A stretch of DNA of 64,000 bases from Emiliania huxleyi CCMP1516 (taxonomy: Eukaryota; Haptophyta; Isochrysidales; Noelaerhabdaceae), in NCBI RefSeq assembly GCF_000372725.1, contig NW_005194951.1, forward strand, positions 253,289 to 317,288, given 5' to 3'. Below, piece by piece: positions 52,713-63,930 of the stretch. The position numbers and the translations under genes were made by a program. Under the pieces are notes generated by a model. The model worked only from the letters and a program-made list of their open reading frames with translations, had not been told where the DNA came from and ran no database searches. Each line of letters opens with the position of its first letter. Position 1 is the stretch's first letter.

Positions 52713-54831
52713 ATGGCACCCGAGTTCACCAACGACGACGGATTCATCACGTGGGTCCCGGCGTTCAAGGAGGTCATCTATCGGGTGCCGCGGGCGCTGC
52801 GATGGTCCGTGCTTACTGCCGGACTAGCCGCTGCTTTCCTATCGGGCGGCCGGGCGCGGGCCCTTCTGGGCGAGATGTTCAAAAAAAAAAAATTGCTAGC
52901 TCAAAAAACCGGCACACCAATCTCCCTTCCTCTCTCTATCCTCTCTTGGAGCTCCAGAGTCCACACCCCCCTGCCCCGGGATCGCGTACAAGCTATGGCT
53001 ACCGTAGGCCACACTAGCGTCGCTGGGGGTTCCCTGCCCTAGATGGGAAGCTGGCCGCTGATCCGAAGACCGACTGCACCAGGGCGCCTAGATATACTCG
53101 AGGTGAGCGAGGGTGAAGTTACGCCTTAAATGCCGGCCTCTCTACTGTGGACCTTACTCCGAGCTCGTTGGCTCCTCCTATTCCCCCACCCCCCCTCCCC
53201 CCCCACTCTCTCCGAGCAAGGGCGTGCGCTACGTCCCCAAGGGGGGGGGGGACGTGAGGGGGAGGTGTGGCGCTTAGGTTGTGGCGTTTGGGTTGTTGTG
53301 GGGCACCCAAACGGTTTCGGTTTTCCTCCTTGGTGCCCCGAGTAGAGCGCGATCTCCCCTGGAGTCTGTCGCGCCCGTTCTGTCTAAGCTCGAGGTTCAA
53401 CCTTCCAGTTGATCCTTATCGGACTGGTGAGGTCTGCCTAGCCGTCGTAGTGTAGTGCCTGGGGTGCGTCTGCGTCGGTGCTACACACACTCGGCAGGAC
53501 GCTGCTCTAGGTCGTTGCTGCTGGTCGTCGCTGCTGGTCGTCGCTGTTTGTTAAAGGTGATAAATAGACTCTCACAGTGACTTCTTTGTGTGGCCAAAAA
53601 CATGTCCGAGATAAACCCGAACCCGGGCCTTTAGATCGGGGTCGAAGGTGCTACACACACTTGCCCCCTGGTGGTCTGGCACTCGGCGTTATTCCTACTA
53701 AGGTTAGGCTGTTTTTCTTTTATTTTCTGAATCTCGGGGGGGGAGGGGAGAAGTGGGTTCCGGTGTTTTTTCTTTGCACTATGCACATACGTAAATTTGC
53801 GCTTAGTGCAAAGACCAAAGTGCAAAGTGCAAAGTGCAAAGACCAAAGTGCAAGTCGCCCTCGTGTTTTTCTTTTTATGCTTTGGCAGTAAAAAGAACTG
53901 TGTGCGGCAGGCGCAGGCTCGGCCGATATCCAATACTTCGACTCACATCTTCGCTGCGGTGTGCCCGGGGAGGCGCGGCGGCGGGGTGGATTGAGAAGGC
54001 TCAGAGTGCAGAGAGACTGCAGGCGTGCAGAGGCGCGCGCTGCAGTTTCTCTGATCGGGCTGCTGGCGGTGTGAGCGCGGGGTGGCGTGGTGAGGCGTGA
54101 GGCAGGCTATTGTTGTGGAGTGCGGGCTGCATCGTCAGGCGTATGCGTGCACATGGTGCTGTATGCTGTGTGTGCAGGCTGGCAGTCTGTGCAACAGAGA
54201 GCGGAAGCGCGCGCGCGCGCGCGCGCGCGTGCGGGCGTGCGTGCGCGCCTGCGCGGTGCCGGATCTGCGTCTCACTCGCGGCGCGTCCTGGTACAGCCGC
54301 TTATGAGATGCCAGGAGCAGTCTGCAGAGCCTGCACAGGGCGCAAAAAGGCGCAGGTGTGCTGGTGAGGTGTGCTGCGACGCGCGTCGCGGCGTGAGTGG
54401 ATATGCGGCTGCCTCTGGTGGTGCGAGGGGCGCGCAGCTGGTGCGGGCGGCGCGGGACGGCCATGGGGCGCCAGCACAGGGCAGACGCACATGGGCACAG
54501 CTCTGAAAGGCGCTGCGCGTGTTTGCGTGCGCGCGGGGACGTACGCGCAGTTTTCACGCGGTGTGCCTGGAGAAGGGCATGAGAGGCGCCGGCCGCGCGT
54601 GTATTGGCGTGTGGGAGTTCGGAGTATGCCCGGAGGGCGTGATGGTGCCCGAAGGGCGGACCTCCATGCGGAGGTGAACCTTTTCAAAAAGAAAAGGAAC
54701 TGGGCGAGATGTTCCTCTACGGCTCAGTGCTCGGCGTGGGTGTGCTTGCCCTGTGGAAGCTTGAGACGGTCCACGCGGCGCGGGACGAGGCAGCTCGCGA
54801 GAGCAGGCGCCCGCCGGCAAGCGGGTCATGA
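52713..54831 (+). pseudogene. Small two-helix membrane protein gene split by a 1.8-kb insertion
   Basis: 52713-52880 codes 56 residues starting MAPEFTNDDGFITWVPAFKE with a hydrophobic segment, ending ALLGEMF. 54715-54831 continues in the same frame with LYGSVLGVGVLALWKLETVH and ends at TGA. The join would give a 94-residue protein with two membrane segments. The break falls exactly at ctgggcgagatgttc, present as a 15-bp direct repeat at 52866-52880 and 54700-54714. Neither end of the insert fits GT/GC-AG splicing without loss of residues, so an insertion with target-site duplication fits better than an intron. The family is unknown. Confidence 0.6.
52881..54699. mobile_element. 1819-bp insertion flanked by 15-bp direct repeats
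   Basis: Starts with a 12-A run and ends with an A-rich stretch (caaaaagaaaaggaa). No transposase, integrase or reverse transcriptase is recognised. The middle has short tandem repeats of tgcaaagaccaaag (53805-53850) and GC dinucleotide runs (54208-54230). Class unknown; it may be a non-autonomous element or processed insertion. Confidence 0.55.
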
Positions 54832-55720
54832 CCTTGTATCACCGAGGTTGAGGTTTTGATTGATCGTGTGGCCAGTGAAACAAGGCGCGTCGGTGTGGGT
54901 CATCGCCCGCACCACACACACCGACAGCACACCGCACCGCTCCCCGCGCACACACACAGTGATTCACACACACACACCCGCGAGAAGGTGCGTGCGTGGT
55001 GCGCCCAGGAGACGACGAGGAGAGTGGAGTTCTGGTTTCTGGAGAGACACGCGGCGCTACTTGGGCCCATGCGCCGTGTAGCTCGCTCCCTGGTCCAGGC
55101 CTCGCGGCCGGGCAGGATGTCCGCGTTGTTCCGCTGTACGTACGACTCCGCATGGTACGGGACTCGATCGTCTCGCCCTCCCTCACTGGTGTGTTCATTG
55201 GGGGGGGGGTCATAACAAACACGCAGGACGTCGAGGTGCACGCTGCCGAAGCAGTGTCGTCCCCCCTCTCCTCGATGGTGATGGCGGTGTGACCGATCGA
55301 GCTACAAGAGGAACTTGTTCAGCAGGATCCAGGACAGGTCTGACGCACTACCTCACTGGGCCTGAGATCATCGACCTACCTACCTACCTACCCTACTTAT
55401 GGGAAACTAAAAAAGAAATCACTGGATTCGTGAAGGTGGGGTACTATACCGACTAAAGTGATGGCTGGTCGTACTCTCCTGCAACCGCAGTCCTTCCTGT
55501 GACTGGCAGGCCACTCTCAAGCCCTACAAGCACCAGATCACCTCACTTGGGGACGTTGGGGAGGGTTGACGTCGTGATTTTCGCCGAAAATTTCTTTTTT
55601 GAAAATTCCGGCGTGAAGAGAGGGAAAAACCCAAGCTACCTACCCCTACATCAGAAATTTTGTGAACAAGAAGAAACCCAGTTCGCAGGACACCGCGTCG
55701 GCACCGCTGTGTGTTTGTGT
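54832..55720. other. Gap before the J-domain gene
   Basis: An open frame at 54996-55292 (VRVVPLYVRLRMVRDSIVS, then GVFIGGGVITN) has some coding character but no ATG and no recognised family; it may be one exon of an unfound gene. A (ctac)n run lies at 55370-55391. Otherwise nothing. Confidence 0.3.
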
Positions 55721-57205
55721 ATGGACGCCTTCGACATCCTCGGCCTCAGCCCGGCCGCCACACAGCAAGAGGTCCGAGCCGCATACCGAAGAGCGTCTCT
55801 CAAGACCCATCCGGATCGCGGTGGCGACGCGGCTGCCTTTCGCAGCATCGCGGACGCCGCCGACGCCATTCTAAACGGCACTGTGAGCGACCCACAGCTC
55901 ACCGCCCCAGAAGCCGAGAAGCGGCTCGACGTCATCCGCGCCCTCCTCCGGCGAGAGCAATCCACTGTTACCGTCTGCGAGCGACGCGCCTCCTGCGGTG
56001 CCGGCGATTCGCCGATCCTGCAGCCAGAAGATGGCGAGTCTCTGCTGTGCTGCTGCCTGCTCGGCGAAGCTTTGGCAGCAGGCACGTCAAAGGGGCGGCT
56101 GCTCGTCGAGACCCTGAACCACGGCCAGGCCGGAGCAGAATGGCTCGCTGTGGCGCTCGGGCGGCCCATCTTCGCCGTGAGCGCGCCGCCGCCCGAGGCG
56201 GGCATCCCTCCGATGCTGGTCGCGTCCGTCGCCGGCGAGGCGACCGTGGTGGACGTCTGCAGCGGCTCGCACCGCTCCCTCTCACCGGACATCTTTGGCA
56301 CGCTTCACGCCGAGTCAGTGGCGGCTCTGCCGCACGCGGGAGGCCGCCCGGCGCTCTCCGCTGCGTTCACCGTCGGCGGCGGCGGCGCTGCGGCGGCGGC
56401 GGAGGGGGAGGAGTCCGAGCTCGGCCGCGTCTGCTGCCTCGAGATTTCGCTCGAGATGTCGCTCAGCGACGCCGACTCGCGCGACGGGGCGGCGGGCGGC
56501 TGGCGCTGCCTCGCGCTGTGGGATGTCGAGGTCGAAGCGCCCGTCTTCGCCGTCGCGAGCACGGTGGGAGGCGGTGGCGGTGGGGTGGTGGCTGCCGCGT
56601 GCGCGGACGGAGTCCTCCACCTCCTGTGCGCGGGGAGCGGTGCTCTGCTGGGCAGGCTGCGCGTCGGCGGAGGCGAGCCTCTCTACGCGGTCGCCTTCTC
56701 TCCCTCTGGCGGCGCGCCGCCCCACCTCCCACTCGAGGCGCCGCCGCCTGAGGCCGCATGAAGAGCCGCGCCTGAGTAGGGGCGCGCTTGTTGCTTGACG
56801 ATAGGCCTGCTCGCGGCCTCGGGGTCGTCGGAGGAGATCAGCGTGCTGGCCGTGCCGGGCCTGACGGCGCGGGCGCGGCTGCGGCTGCCTCGCGGCGCCG
56901 CGGCCGAGTGTGCGCTCAACACGGCCACGGTGCTCGCGCTGTGCTTCCGGGACGAGGAGTCGCTCTTCTCGGGCGGCTACGACGCGGCGGTGACGGTGTG
57001 GAGGCTGCCGCCGCCGCCAAGGCCGCGCGAGATCCGCGACGCCACCGCCGAGTGCCTCACGTGCCCTGCCGCCGCGTCTTGCTCTCGGGCGAGGCTCAAA
57101 TCCGCCGTCGTTGGGAACAGCGACAGGGGCGGTGGGCAGTGTCGATCCGCACCTCCGCGCCAGGCCCAGGAGCAGCACCGAGGTGCAGCCGCCCTGGAGT
57201 GGTGA
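55721..57205 (+). CDS. J-domain protein with WD40-like propeller, two exons
   Basis: Model 55721-56708 joined to 56805-57205, 462 residues. Residues 1-65 are a DnaJ J-domain (MDAFDILGLSPAATQQEVRA, then the HPD motif in KTHPDRGGD). J-domains stimulate Hsp70. Residues 120-440 look like WD40 blades, for example FSPSG joined to LLAASGS across the intron and GGYDAAVTVWRL in the last blade. The intron is GC-AG (TCTG|GCGGCG ... GATAG|GCCTGC) and the join restores SPSGLLAASGS. The final 50 residues have no WD character. The pairing of J-domain and propeller suggests a client-specific co-chaperone, which is inference. Confidence 0.75.
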
Positions 57206-57584
57206 AAGGGGTGTTATCTTAGGGCACTTGGCGCGTGTCTGTGTCTCCGACAGGCATCGGCGCCGCGTGCTGAGCCCCCACTGAGCTAGAGTGCCCACAG
57301 TGTCCTAATCTAAAATCTAAGGATTAAGTGGATTCAGACTTCGCTTTCGAGTGAGGCCAAAGTGAGTTGATGGATGGGTGAGCGAACGGTACGATCTACG
57401 AAACAGGCAATTATTGGCCGGAGAAGCACACACCAGGCGAGGCAAACGCCCGGCTGCGCTGTACAAGTAGTAGTGGGCATGGTTGCAACGTGGAGTGTTG
57501 CATCCTCACCATCTGGTTGGTGCCACGCGTGTACGCAAAAATGAATACGCGAAACACACGTCCCGTGCTCCATGTCGCGCTGCG

Positions 57585-58194
57585 CCTCGGCTTGGCCTGT
57601 CCGAGGGTTTCCGGCAACCCAGAGGGAAACCAGAGGGTCCCCAGCACTTTGCGTTTCCGGAAGTTTCCAGGGAAACCAGAGGGTGTTTGGTGCTCCATTC
57701 TGTTTCTCTCGAGTTTCCCTCGGGAAACTCGCGAGTTTCCCTGAGTCTGAGAGCTGGTCTGGGGCAAAATCTGGGGCAAAATTGAGGAAATCGGCACGAT
57801 ACCCAGGTATTTTCCAGGTATACCGGGGTTTTCCAGGTATACCCGCAAAATACCCGGTATTTTGAGAGAGAGATTTTTAGCAATACCAAACAACTCTAAC
57901 ACTCACACGTAATTTGGGGCCTGGAGCCCTGTTCACGCGCGCGCGAGACGTGCAGACAGGGTTGCCAGGTGAGAGCGAATGGCGCGGTTCACGCCTTGTT
58001 GTTTGTATTTTGCCGATTTTGGCCCCAAAACAGCCTCAGACACGGCTCAGAGCCCCCCCAAAATGACGAATTCCACGGAGTTTCCCCGGGGTTTCCCGAG
58101 GAAACTAGAGGGTGTTGTAGGGAAACGAGCAGGAAACACGGAAAGGAAACCAGGTAGGGTGCGAGAGGAAACCCTCGGACAGGCCAAGCCTCGG
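57585..58194. mobile_element. 610-bp unit with 28-bp terminal inverted repeats
   Basis: Left end cctcggcttggcctgtccg..., right end its exact reverse complement over 28 bp. Internal sequence is non-coding and carries at least two other dispersed repeats (57864-57895 and family F at 57896-57985). A composite non-autonomous DNA element is likely. Confidence 0.55.
57896..57985. repeat. 90-bp dispersed repeat family F, copy 2
   Basis: About 97 percent identical by eye to 34104-34193. Confidence 0.85.
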
Positions 58195-58369
58195 CGGCAG
58201 AGCCCAGCTCCATGAGTTTGCCGCTTGAGCCGCTGAAACGCGAGCATGACTGAGTGTGTGCGTGTCATGTGGCTACAGCAAGTGTCCATCCGTCTGTATT
58301 ATTATTAACAAGCTCTCAAAAAAGAATTCAGCAGTAAGATCAACAGAGATCGTCGGAGTAAGTCGGGCA

Positions 58370-61300
58370 ATGCTCTCCACGCGCTCTCGCTCCGCCGCCG
58401 CGCTGCGGGCGAGAATACGACCGCGCGCGGCGCGCGTCGCGCTGGCGTCGGGCGCGCGCAGGTGGAAGTCTGCGATGGTGGAGTCGTACGACGAGGACGA
58501 CGACGAGGACCTGCGCTTTTCGGGGCACACGGGCGGGCAGCTGGTGCACGCGTCGCTGGTCGAATGCGGCGTGCAGCATGTGTTTGGGTATTCGGGCGGC
58601 GCGAACCTGCCGATCCTCGACCAGTTCAGCGAGTCGCCCATCCAGTTCGTGATGAACCGCTCGGAGCAGTGCTGTGGGCACGCCGCCGAGGGCTACGCGC
58701 GCTCGACGGGCCGCGTGGGCGTGGTGCTGACCACGTCGGGTCCGGGGCTGACCAACATCATCACGCCGCTGCAGGACGCCAAGGGCGACTCGACGCCCAT
58801 GGTCGCGCTCTCGGGGCAGGTCCCCCTCGCCGCCGTCGGCTCCGACGCCTTCCAAGAGTGCCTCGCCGTCGACTTGACTCGGCCGTGCACAAAGTGGTCG
58901 TACCAGATCAAGTCGGTGGAGGAGGTCCGCTCCGTCGTCCACGAGGCGTTCCACGTCGCCGCAAGCGGCAAGCCCGGCCCCGTCCACCTCGACCTCCCCA
59001 AGGACGTGATGACCGCGGTCCTGCGCGGAGCGGGCGTCCCCCTCCCCATGCTGCCCCCGCCGGTCACACCGTCCAAGGCCGTCCTCGAAGAGGTCGCGCG
59101 CATGCTGTCGGTCGCCGAGAAGCCGATCCTGTACGTCGGCCAGGCGAGATCGCCCGAGATCTCACCGGAGATCGCCCGAGATCTCACCCGAGATCAGATC
59201 GCCCGAGATCTCACCCGAGATCACGCGAGATCTCACCCGAGATCTCACCCGAGATCACCCGGGATCACCCCCGCTTTCTGTGTCGGCCAGGGCGCCGTCG
59301 CCGGAAGCGAGGAGCTGCGCGCGCTCGCCGCGGCGGCGAACGTGCCGGTGACGACGACGCTGCACGCGATGGGTGTCTTCAACGAAGAGGACCCGCTCTC
59401 TCTGCACATGCTGGGCATGCACGGCTCTGCCTACGCCAACTACGCCATCCAAGAGGCCGACCTCATCGTCGCCATCGGGTCCCCAACCCCCCCCCCCCCC
59501 GCCGGCCCGACACCGCACCTGGATTCGGTACTCTGGAGGTATGGTACTAGGTCGCGCTTCGACGACCGCACCACGGGCGCGCTGGCGCAGTACGCGCCGG
59601 AGGCGTCTCCGCGCCCACGCCCGGACTTTCTATTTCTTTTTTCGCAGGGCGCGTTTCTTTTTATAGGCATTCCGGGCCCACGCCGAGGGGCGAGGCGGCT
59701 TCATCCACTTTGACATTGAGCCGTCGCAGTTTGGGCACACCTCCTAGAGACCTCCTAGAGACCTCCTAGACACCTCTCTAGACACCTCCTGGACACACCT
59801 CTACACACCTCCAGACACCTCCCAGACACCTCCCCGACACCTCCTCGACACCTCCCAGACACCTCCCAGACACCTCCCAGACACCTCCCAGACACTTCCC
59901 AGACACCTCCTACACACCTCCTAGACACCTCCCAGACACCTCCCAGACACCTCCTAGACACCTCCCAGACACCTCCTAGACACCTCGTAAACACCTCCTA
60001 GACACCTCCTAGACACCTCCTCGACACCTCCGAGACACCTCCTGGACACCTCCTCGACACCTCACTTCCTAGACACCTCCTAGACACCTCCTAGACACTT
60101 CCTAGACACCTCCCAGACACCTCCAGACACCTCCCAGACACCTCCCAGACACCTCCCAGACACCTCCCAGACACTTCCCAGACACCTCCCAGACACCTCG
60201 TAGACACCTCCTAGACACCTCCTAGACACCTCCTAGACACCTCCGAGACACCTCTCTAGACACCTCCCCAACACCTCTCTACACACCTCGGCCACACATT
60301 TCTTGTTTTCGTAGGCGCGTGGTGCAGCCGACGGTGGCGGTGCCGGGAGATTGCGTCGCGGCGATGCGGCTGCTGCTGCCGCTGGTGGAGACGAGGGGGA
60401 GGGAGGGAGCCGGAGATGCGTGCGGAGTAGGCGATGCGGATGCTGCTGCCGCTGGTGGAGAGGAGGGAGCGGTCCGAGTGGCACGCGCGTTGCAGATCGC
60501 TCAAGGCGGACTTCCCCATCTCGTACAGTACACGAGGATGAGTAGTCACAATCATACTCATACTCATCATATTAGGCGGACTTCCCCTTCTCGTACACGA
60601 GGATGCCCGACGGCCGGATCAAGACGCAGCAGGTGATCGAGGCCCTCAACTTGGGCTTCAAGCCGCAGCGCGAGAAGCTGGTCGTCGCTACGGGTGTCGG
60701 GAACCATCAGATGATGTCGTGCCAGTTCTTGCGCTGGAGCGAGCCTCGCTCGATCGTCTCCTCGGGCTCGCTTGGCACGATGGGCTTCGGGCTGCCGGCA
60801 GCCATCGGCGCACAGGTCACCCCCCACCCCACCCCCTCCCCACTCACACCCCGCCCCCCCTACACCCGTCCCCCCTTACACCCCCCCACTCCACCCACCC
60901 GCCCTACCCCTCCCCCCTCCCCTCCCGCCCACTCCCCTGACCCCGCGTGGCCGGACAAGCGCTCGTTGGAGGCCGCGAGGTGAGCCGAGGCGACCCCGAG
61001 GCGACCCCCGACCCTTACGCTGCGACGCGCAGGTGGCGCAGCCAGACAGGATCGTGCTGCTGGTGGATGGTGACTCGTCTTTCAACATGACCCTGCACGA
61101 CCTCGGCACTGTCAAGGAGCGCCCGCCGCCGTGCCACGACGGGCAGGATGCGGTTGTATGAGTGATGTGATCTGCCATGCGTGGTGTGTGCTAGGAGCAC
61201 CAGCTGCCGATCAAGATGGCGATCATGAACGACGGCGCGCAGCAGATGGTCAAGGTCTGGCAGAAGCTCTTCTTCGACGGGCGGCTCGTCGCCACCGACA

Positions 61301-61810
61301 ACGTGAACCCCGACTACGTCGCCCTCGGGGAGGCGTACGGCTTCGAGTCCTTCTCGGTCGACAACGTCGACGACCTCCCCGCCGCCGTCGAGCGGTTCGT
61401 CAACGCGACAGGGCCGGTGACTGCAAGAGCCGCCCCGTCGCCTCGCCTCCCCTACCCCCCCCTCCTCCCTCCCCTCCCTCCGCCCGCGCCTCCCCCGTCC
61501 ACACCCGGCCCCCTACACGCCACCCACCCCCCCCACGCCCCCCTCTCCTCTCCTCCCCTCCCTCCCTCCGAGCCAGCCCACGAGACGGTCCGTCGGGGAA
61601 TATTGGGCCCCCCCCCCCCCCCCCCCTCTCCCCCCTCTCCCCCTTCTCCCCCTTCTCTCCGGGCAGGTGCTTTGCGACTTCCGAGTGGTGCCCGACATCT
61701 GCCTCCCGATGGTGGCGCCAGGCAAGGGGCTGCAGGAGATGTTCCTGCCCGGATCCATCTCCTTCGACGACGAGCAGATGCCAGAGATGACTGGAGACGC
61801 GCCCAGCTGA
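58370..61810 (+). CDS. ALS: Acetohydroxyacid (acetolactate) synthase catalytic subunit, ten exons
   Basis: The ThDP enzyme that starts valine, leucine and isoleucine synthesis. Model: 58370-59143, 59291-59478, 59551-59602, 59667-59734, 60315-60360, 60431-60505, 60576-60815, 61033-61116, 61195-61416, 61667-61810, giving 630 residues. Residues 1-35 are Arg/Ala-rich like an organelle presequence. [16 protein letters not shown] and [16 protein letters not shown] carry the catalytic Glu region. Also seen: [30 protein letters not shown] and [11 protein letters not shown]. The ThDP/Mg motif is [14 protein letters not shown] and the end has [13 protein letters not shown]. Donors are GC for introns 1, 3, 4, 5 and 6, GT for 2, 7 and 9, and apparently GA for 8. 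Intron 4 is a 580-nt minisatellite. Introns 5 and 6 are bounded by 70-bp-period duplications. Confidence 0.92.
59736..60300. repeat. Minisatellite of gacacctcc(t/c)a units filling ALS intron 4
   Basis: Roughly fifty 11-bp units with little variation. It starts 1-2 nt after the GC donor and ends just before a T-rich acceptor tract. The unit shares its GACAC-N-TCC core with intron fill in the LpxA and lectin genes. Confidence 0.95.
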
Positions 61811-62694
61811 GGAGGGCGGCGAGGGCGCACGCCCCTCGGCACGCCCCTCCTCGCCGCCGCGCAAGCGCGGCCCAGAGACGGAGCAACGACGTGGGTCGCT
61901 GAGAAGCAGACAGCTCTCAGCTACAGTAGAGTTCCCCTCTCGGCCTCGCTGAGCTCCGTCGGTCTCCGCGATCTTTGAGAACGGGGTTTGACCCCCACCC
62001 CCTTTCACCTACTGATAATATGTTATTCGGTTGACCACTCTTCTGGTGCATGTTTTTTATTTTTGCCACACAATAAGACCGGGCTCCGGCTCCGCGGGGG
62101 AGCGAGACGCTCAGCACCACGCAGGCTCCGGAGAGCGCGAGCGGCGCGGGCGGGGGGGCCCCCGCGGCCCGCGCGGCCGCGCCGCCAGCGGGGACACACT
62201 CTTCACTCCCTCTCGAGGAGACACTCTCGACTTTTTTATCATAACTCTTAACGGGGTTTGCCCCTGTGCTAGTGCTATCACGCACCAGTTTATGTTTATG
62301 GGCGGCACTCTCGAGAGAGGGAGAGAGCGGTGCGCGATCAATTACCGCCACACACCGGCGCACAACCCCGCGAGCGAGCCCAAGCGCCCGACTGAAGGCG
62401 CGCGACAACCAGAACCGACATGCACCATTCCTTGCGACAACCACCATTGTCGGCAGGAGTGACAGCACCATGCAACGCGAGAAAAACCAAGAGAGCGAGC
62501 GAGGGAGTGAGAGGAGTGAGAGACGGGGAGAGACGGGGAGAGAGGCGAGCACGCCCGCGCTAGGCCCGAGACAAAACCAGCCTCTGCTCGCAGGTTCAAG
62601 CTCGCAGGCGCTGCTCGGTCGCGGCCCGCCGGCGCCCGCCGGCGCCCCGCTGCACGGGCTCGCGCCTCCGAGAGCGGTCGCGCTGCCTCTCTCC
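61811..62694. other. Convergent gap between ALS and the protease gene
   Basis: 3' flanks of two convergent genes. Open frames here have biased composition and no motif. No repeat shared with the rest of the window was noticed. Confidence 0.5.
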
Positions 62695-63930
62695 CTAGGC
62701 TGGTGCGTTGTCGCTTGTCCAGACGAGCTCGCTGTCGAAGCCGCACCCCGATGAGCCCCCTTTCCGGGCACAGTTGCCTTCGAGCTCCTCCTTGGTGCAC
62801 AGCCGCGCTCCTGCGTTTTGGCAGATGGATTCAGCGACGCTGAAGGACTTCGATGAGTGGCAACCGCTCACGTCTGACGCGGCCCAAACGTCGTTGCATC
62901 GGCTGTTCGAGAACCCTTGTAGGTTGACGTCGGAGCAGCACCGCACCTCGTGCAGCTCGCTCGTGTCCGCCCATTTGCCTCCGCCCTCGCCGTTGCACCT
63001 GTTCCTCCGTCCGCACTCGACCCAATACTGCAGCTCCGGCGCCGGGTCCAGGCAAATAGGGTTCAACAATTTGCACGATGCGCCGTCCCAGACCTCAATC
63101 AGATAGTTGCAGTCGGCCGGAGAGGCACCGCCGGGAGAGGGAGACGGCGACGGCGAGGGTGACGGCGACGGCGATGGGGAGGGCGAAGGGGAGGGACTGC
63201 AGACCGCGCCGTCCGTCTTTGCGCAGATCCAGTCGGTGTACGCCTGCACGCGCGCGTACACGCCCGGGTAGCCCGCCCCGGCGCAGCCGATGCCCCAGCT
63301 CACGACGCCGACCAGGGTCCGCTCGCCCGAGCTGTCGATGCCAAAGAGCGGCCCGCCCGAGTCGCCCTGGCAGCTGTCGACCCCCTCCGCGCCGGCACAC
63401 ACCATCGTGTCGGGGTCATAATCTTCGCCATATCCGGTTTCCCAACAGTCGGGCACCGCCGGGACAACCACGTGCTGCGCCGTGTCGGCCGCACTGCCAC
63501 CTGATGAGAGCGTGCCCCAGCCGGCCGCGACGAGAGGCGTGCCTGGTTCGTGCCAGGTGCCATCTCCAGGCTGGTCGAGGTGGTCGATCGGGGCGTACCC
63601 CAACTGGCTTGCTTCCGTCAGCTTGATGACCGCAATGTCGTTTTGGAGGGTCCAGTCGTTGTAAGACTCGTGCGAGACGATCGACTCGATGTACATGGTC
63701 TCGACGCACCCGTCTCCGTCCCGCTCTGACTCTTTGTGCTGGCCGAGGTAGATTGGGTCGCCGGTGCCCCAGTAGGGCGCGCAGTGCGCGGCGGTGATCG
63801 CGTACTGGCTGCTGATGAGCGTGGCGCCGCAGCCGCCGAGGTGCATGAGGAACTGGTACAAGCGGGGCGGGTGGCCTGCCCGTCGCAAGTTTGGTGGCGA
63901 CACTTTTGGCCCGTCGGGGGAGAGAGACAT
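62695..63930 (-). CDS. Secreted trypsin-like serine protease with C-terminal Cys-rich module
   Basis: A 411-residue frame. The S1 protease triad is complete: His in AITAAHC, Asp in NDIAVIKL, Ser in CQGDSGGP. The pocket region VVSWGIGCA and the usual C-terminal helix (VYARVQAYTDWI) are present. A (Pro-Ser) linker of about 12 pairs follows, then a Cys-rich module (VECGRRNRCNG, RCCSDVNLQG, LCTKEELEGNC, CGFDSELVWTSD). The start is doubtful: the domain begins at about LMHLGGCGATLIS without the usual IVGG activation site, so an upstream exon with signal peptide probably lies beyond the right edge or across an intron near 63880-63930. Substrate unknown. Confidence 0.8.
   Translation of the reverse strand: MSLSPDGPKVSPPNLRRAGHPPRLYQFLMHLGGCGATLISSQYAITAAHCAPYWGTGDPIYLGQHKESERDGDGCVETMYIESIVSHESYNDWTLQNDIAVIKLTEASQLGYAPIDHLDQPGDGTWHEPGTPLVAAGWGTLSSGGSAADTAQHVVVPAVPDCWETGYGEDYDPDTMVCAGAEGVDSCQGDSGGPLFGIDSSGERTLVGVVSWGIGCAGAGYPGVYARVQAYTDWICAKTDGAVCSPSPSPSPSPSPSPSPSPSPSPGGASPADCNYLIEVWDGASCKLLNPICLDPAPELQYWVECGRRNRCNGEGGGKWADTSELHEVRCCSDVNLQGFSNSRCNDVWAASDVSGCHSSKSFSVAESICQNAGARLCTKEELEGNCARKGGSSGCGFDSELVWTSDNAPA

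Larger units (their letters stand above)
57206..58369. other. Gap with nested repeats upstream of ALS
   Basis: Contains a 610-bp unit bounded by perfect 28-bp inverted repeats (57585-57612 and 58167-58194), inside which lie many ggaaacc/ggtttcc motifs, aaaatacc/ggtatacc motifs, and repeats also found at 22282 and 34104. No gene. Confidence 0.6.

Noticed and set aside
59736..60300. CRISPR-like regular array
   Set aside because: Units are 11 bp in direct tandem with no spacers, in a eukaryotic intron.
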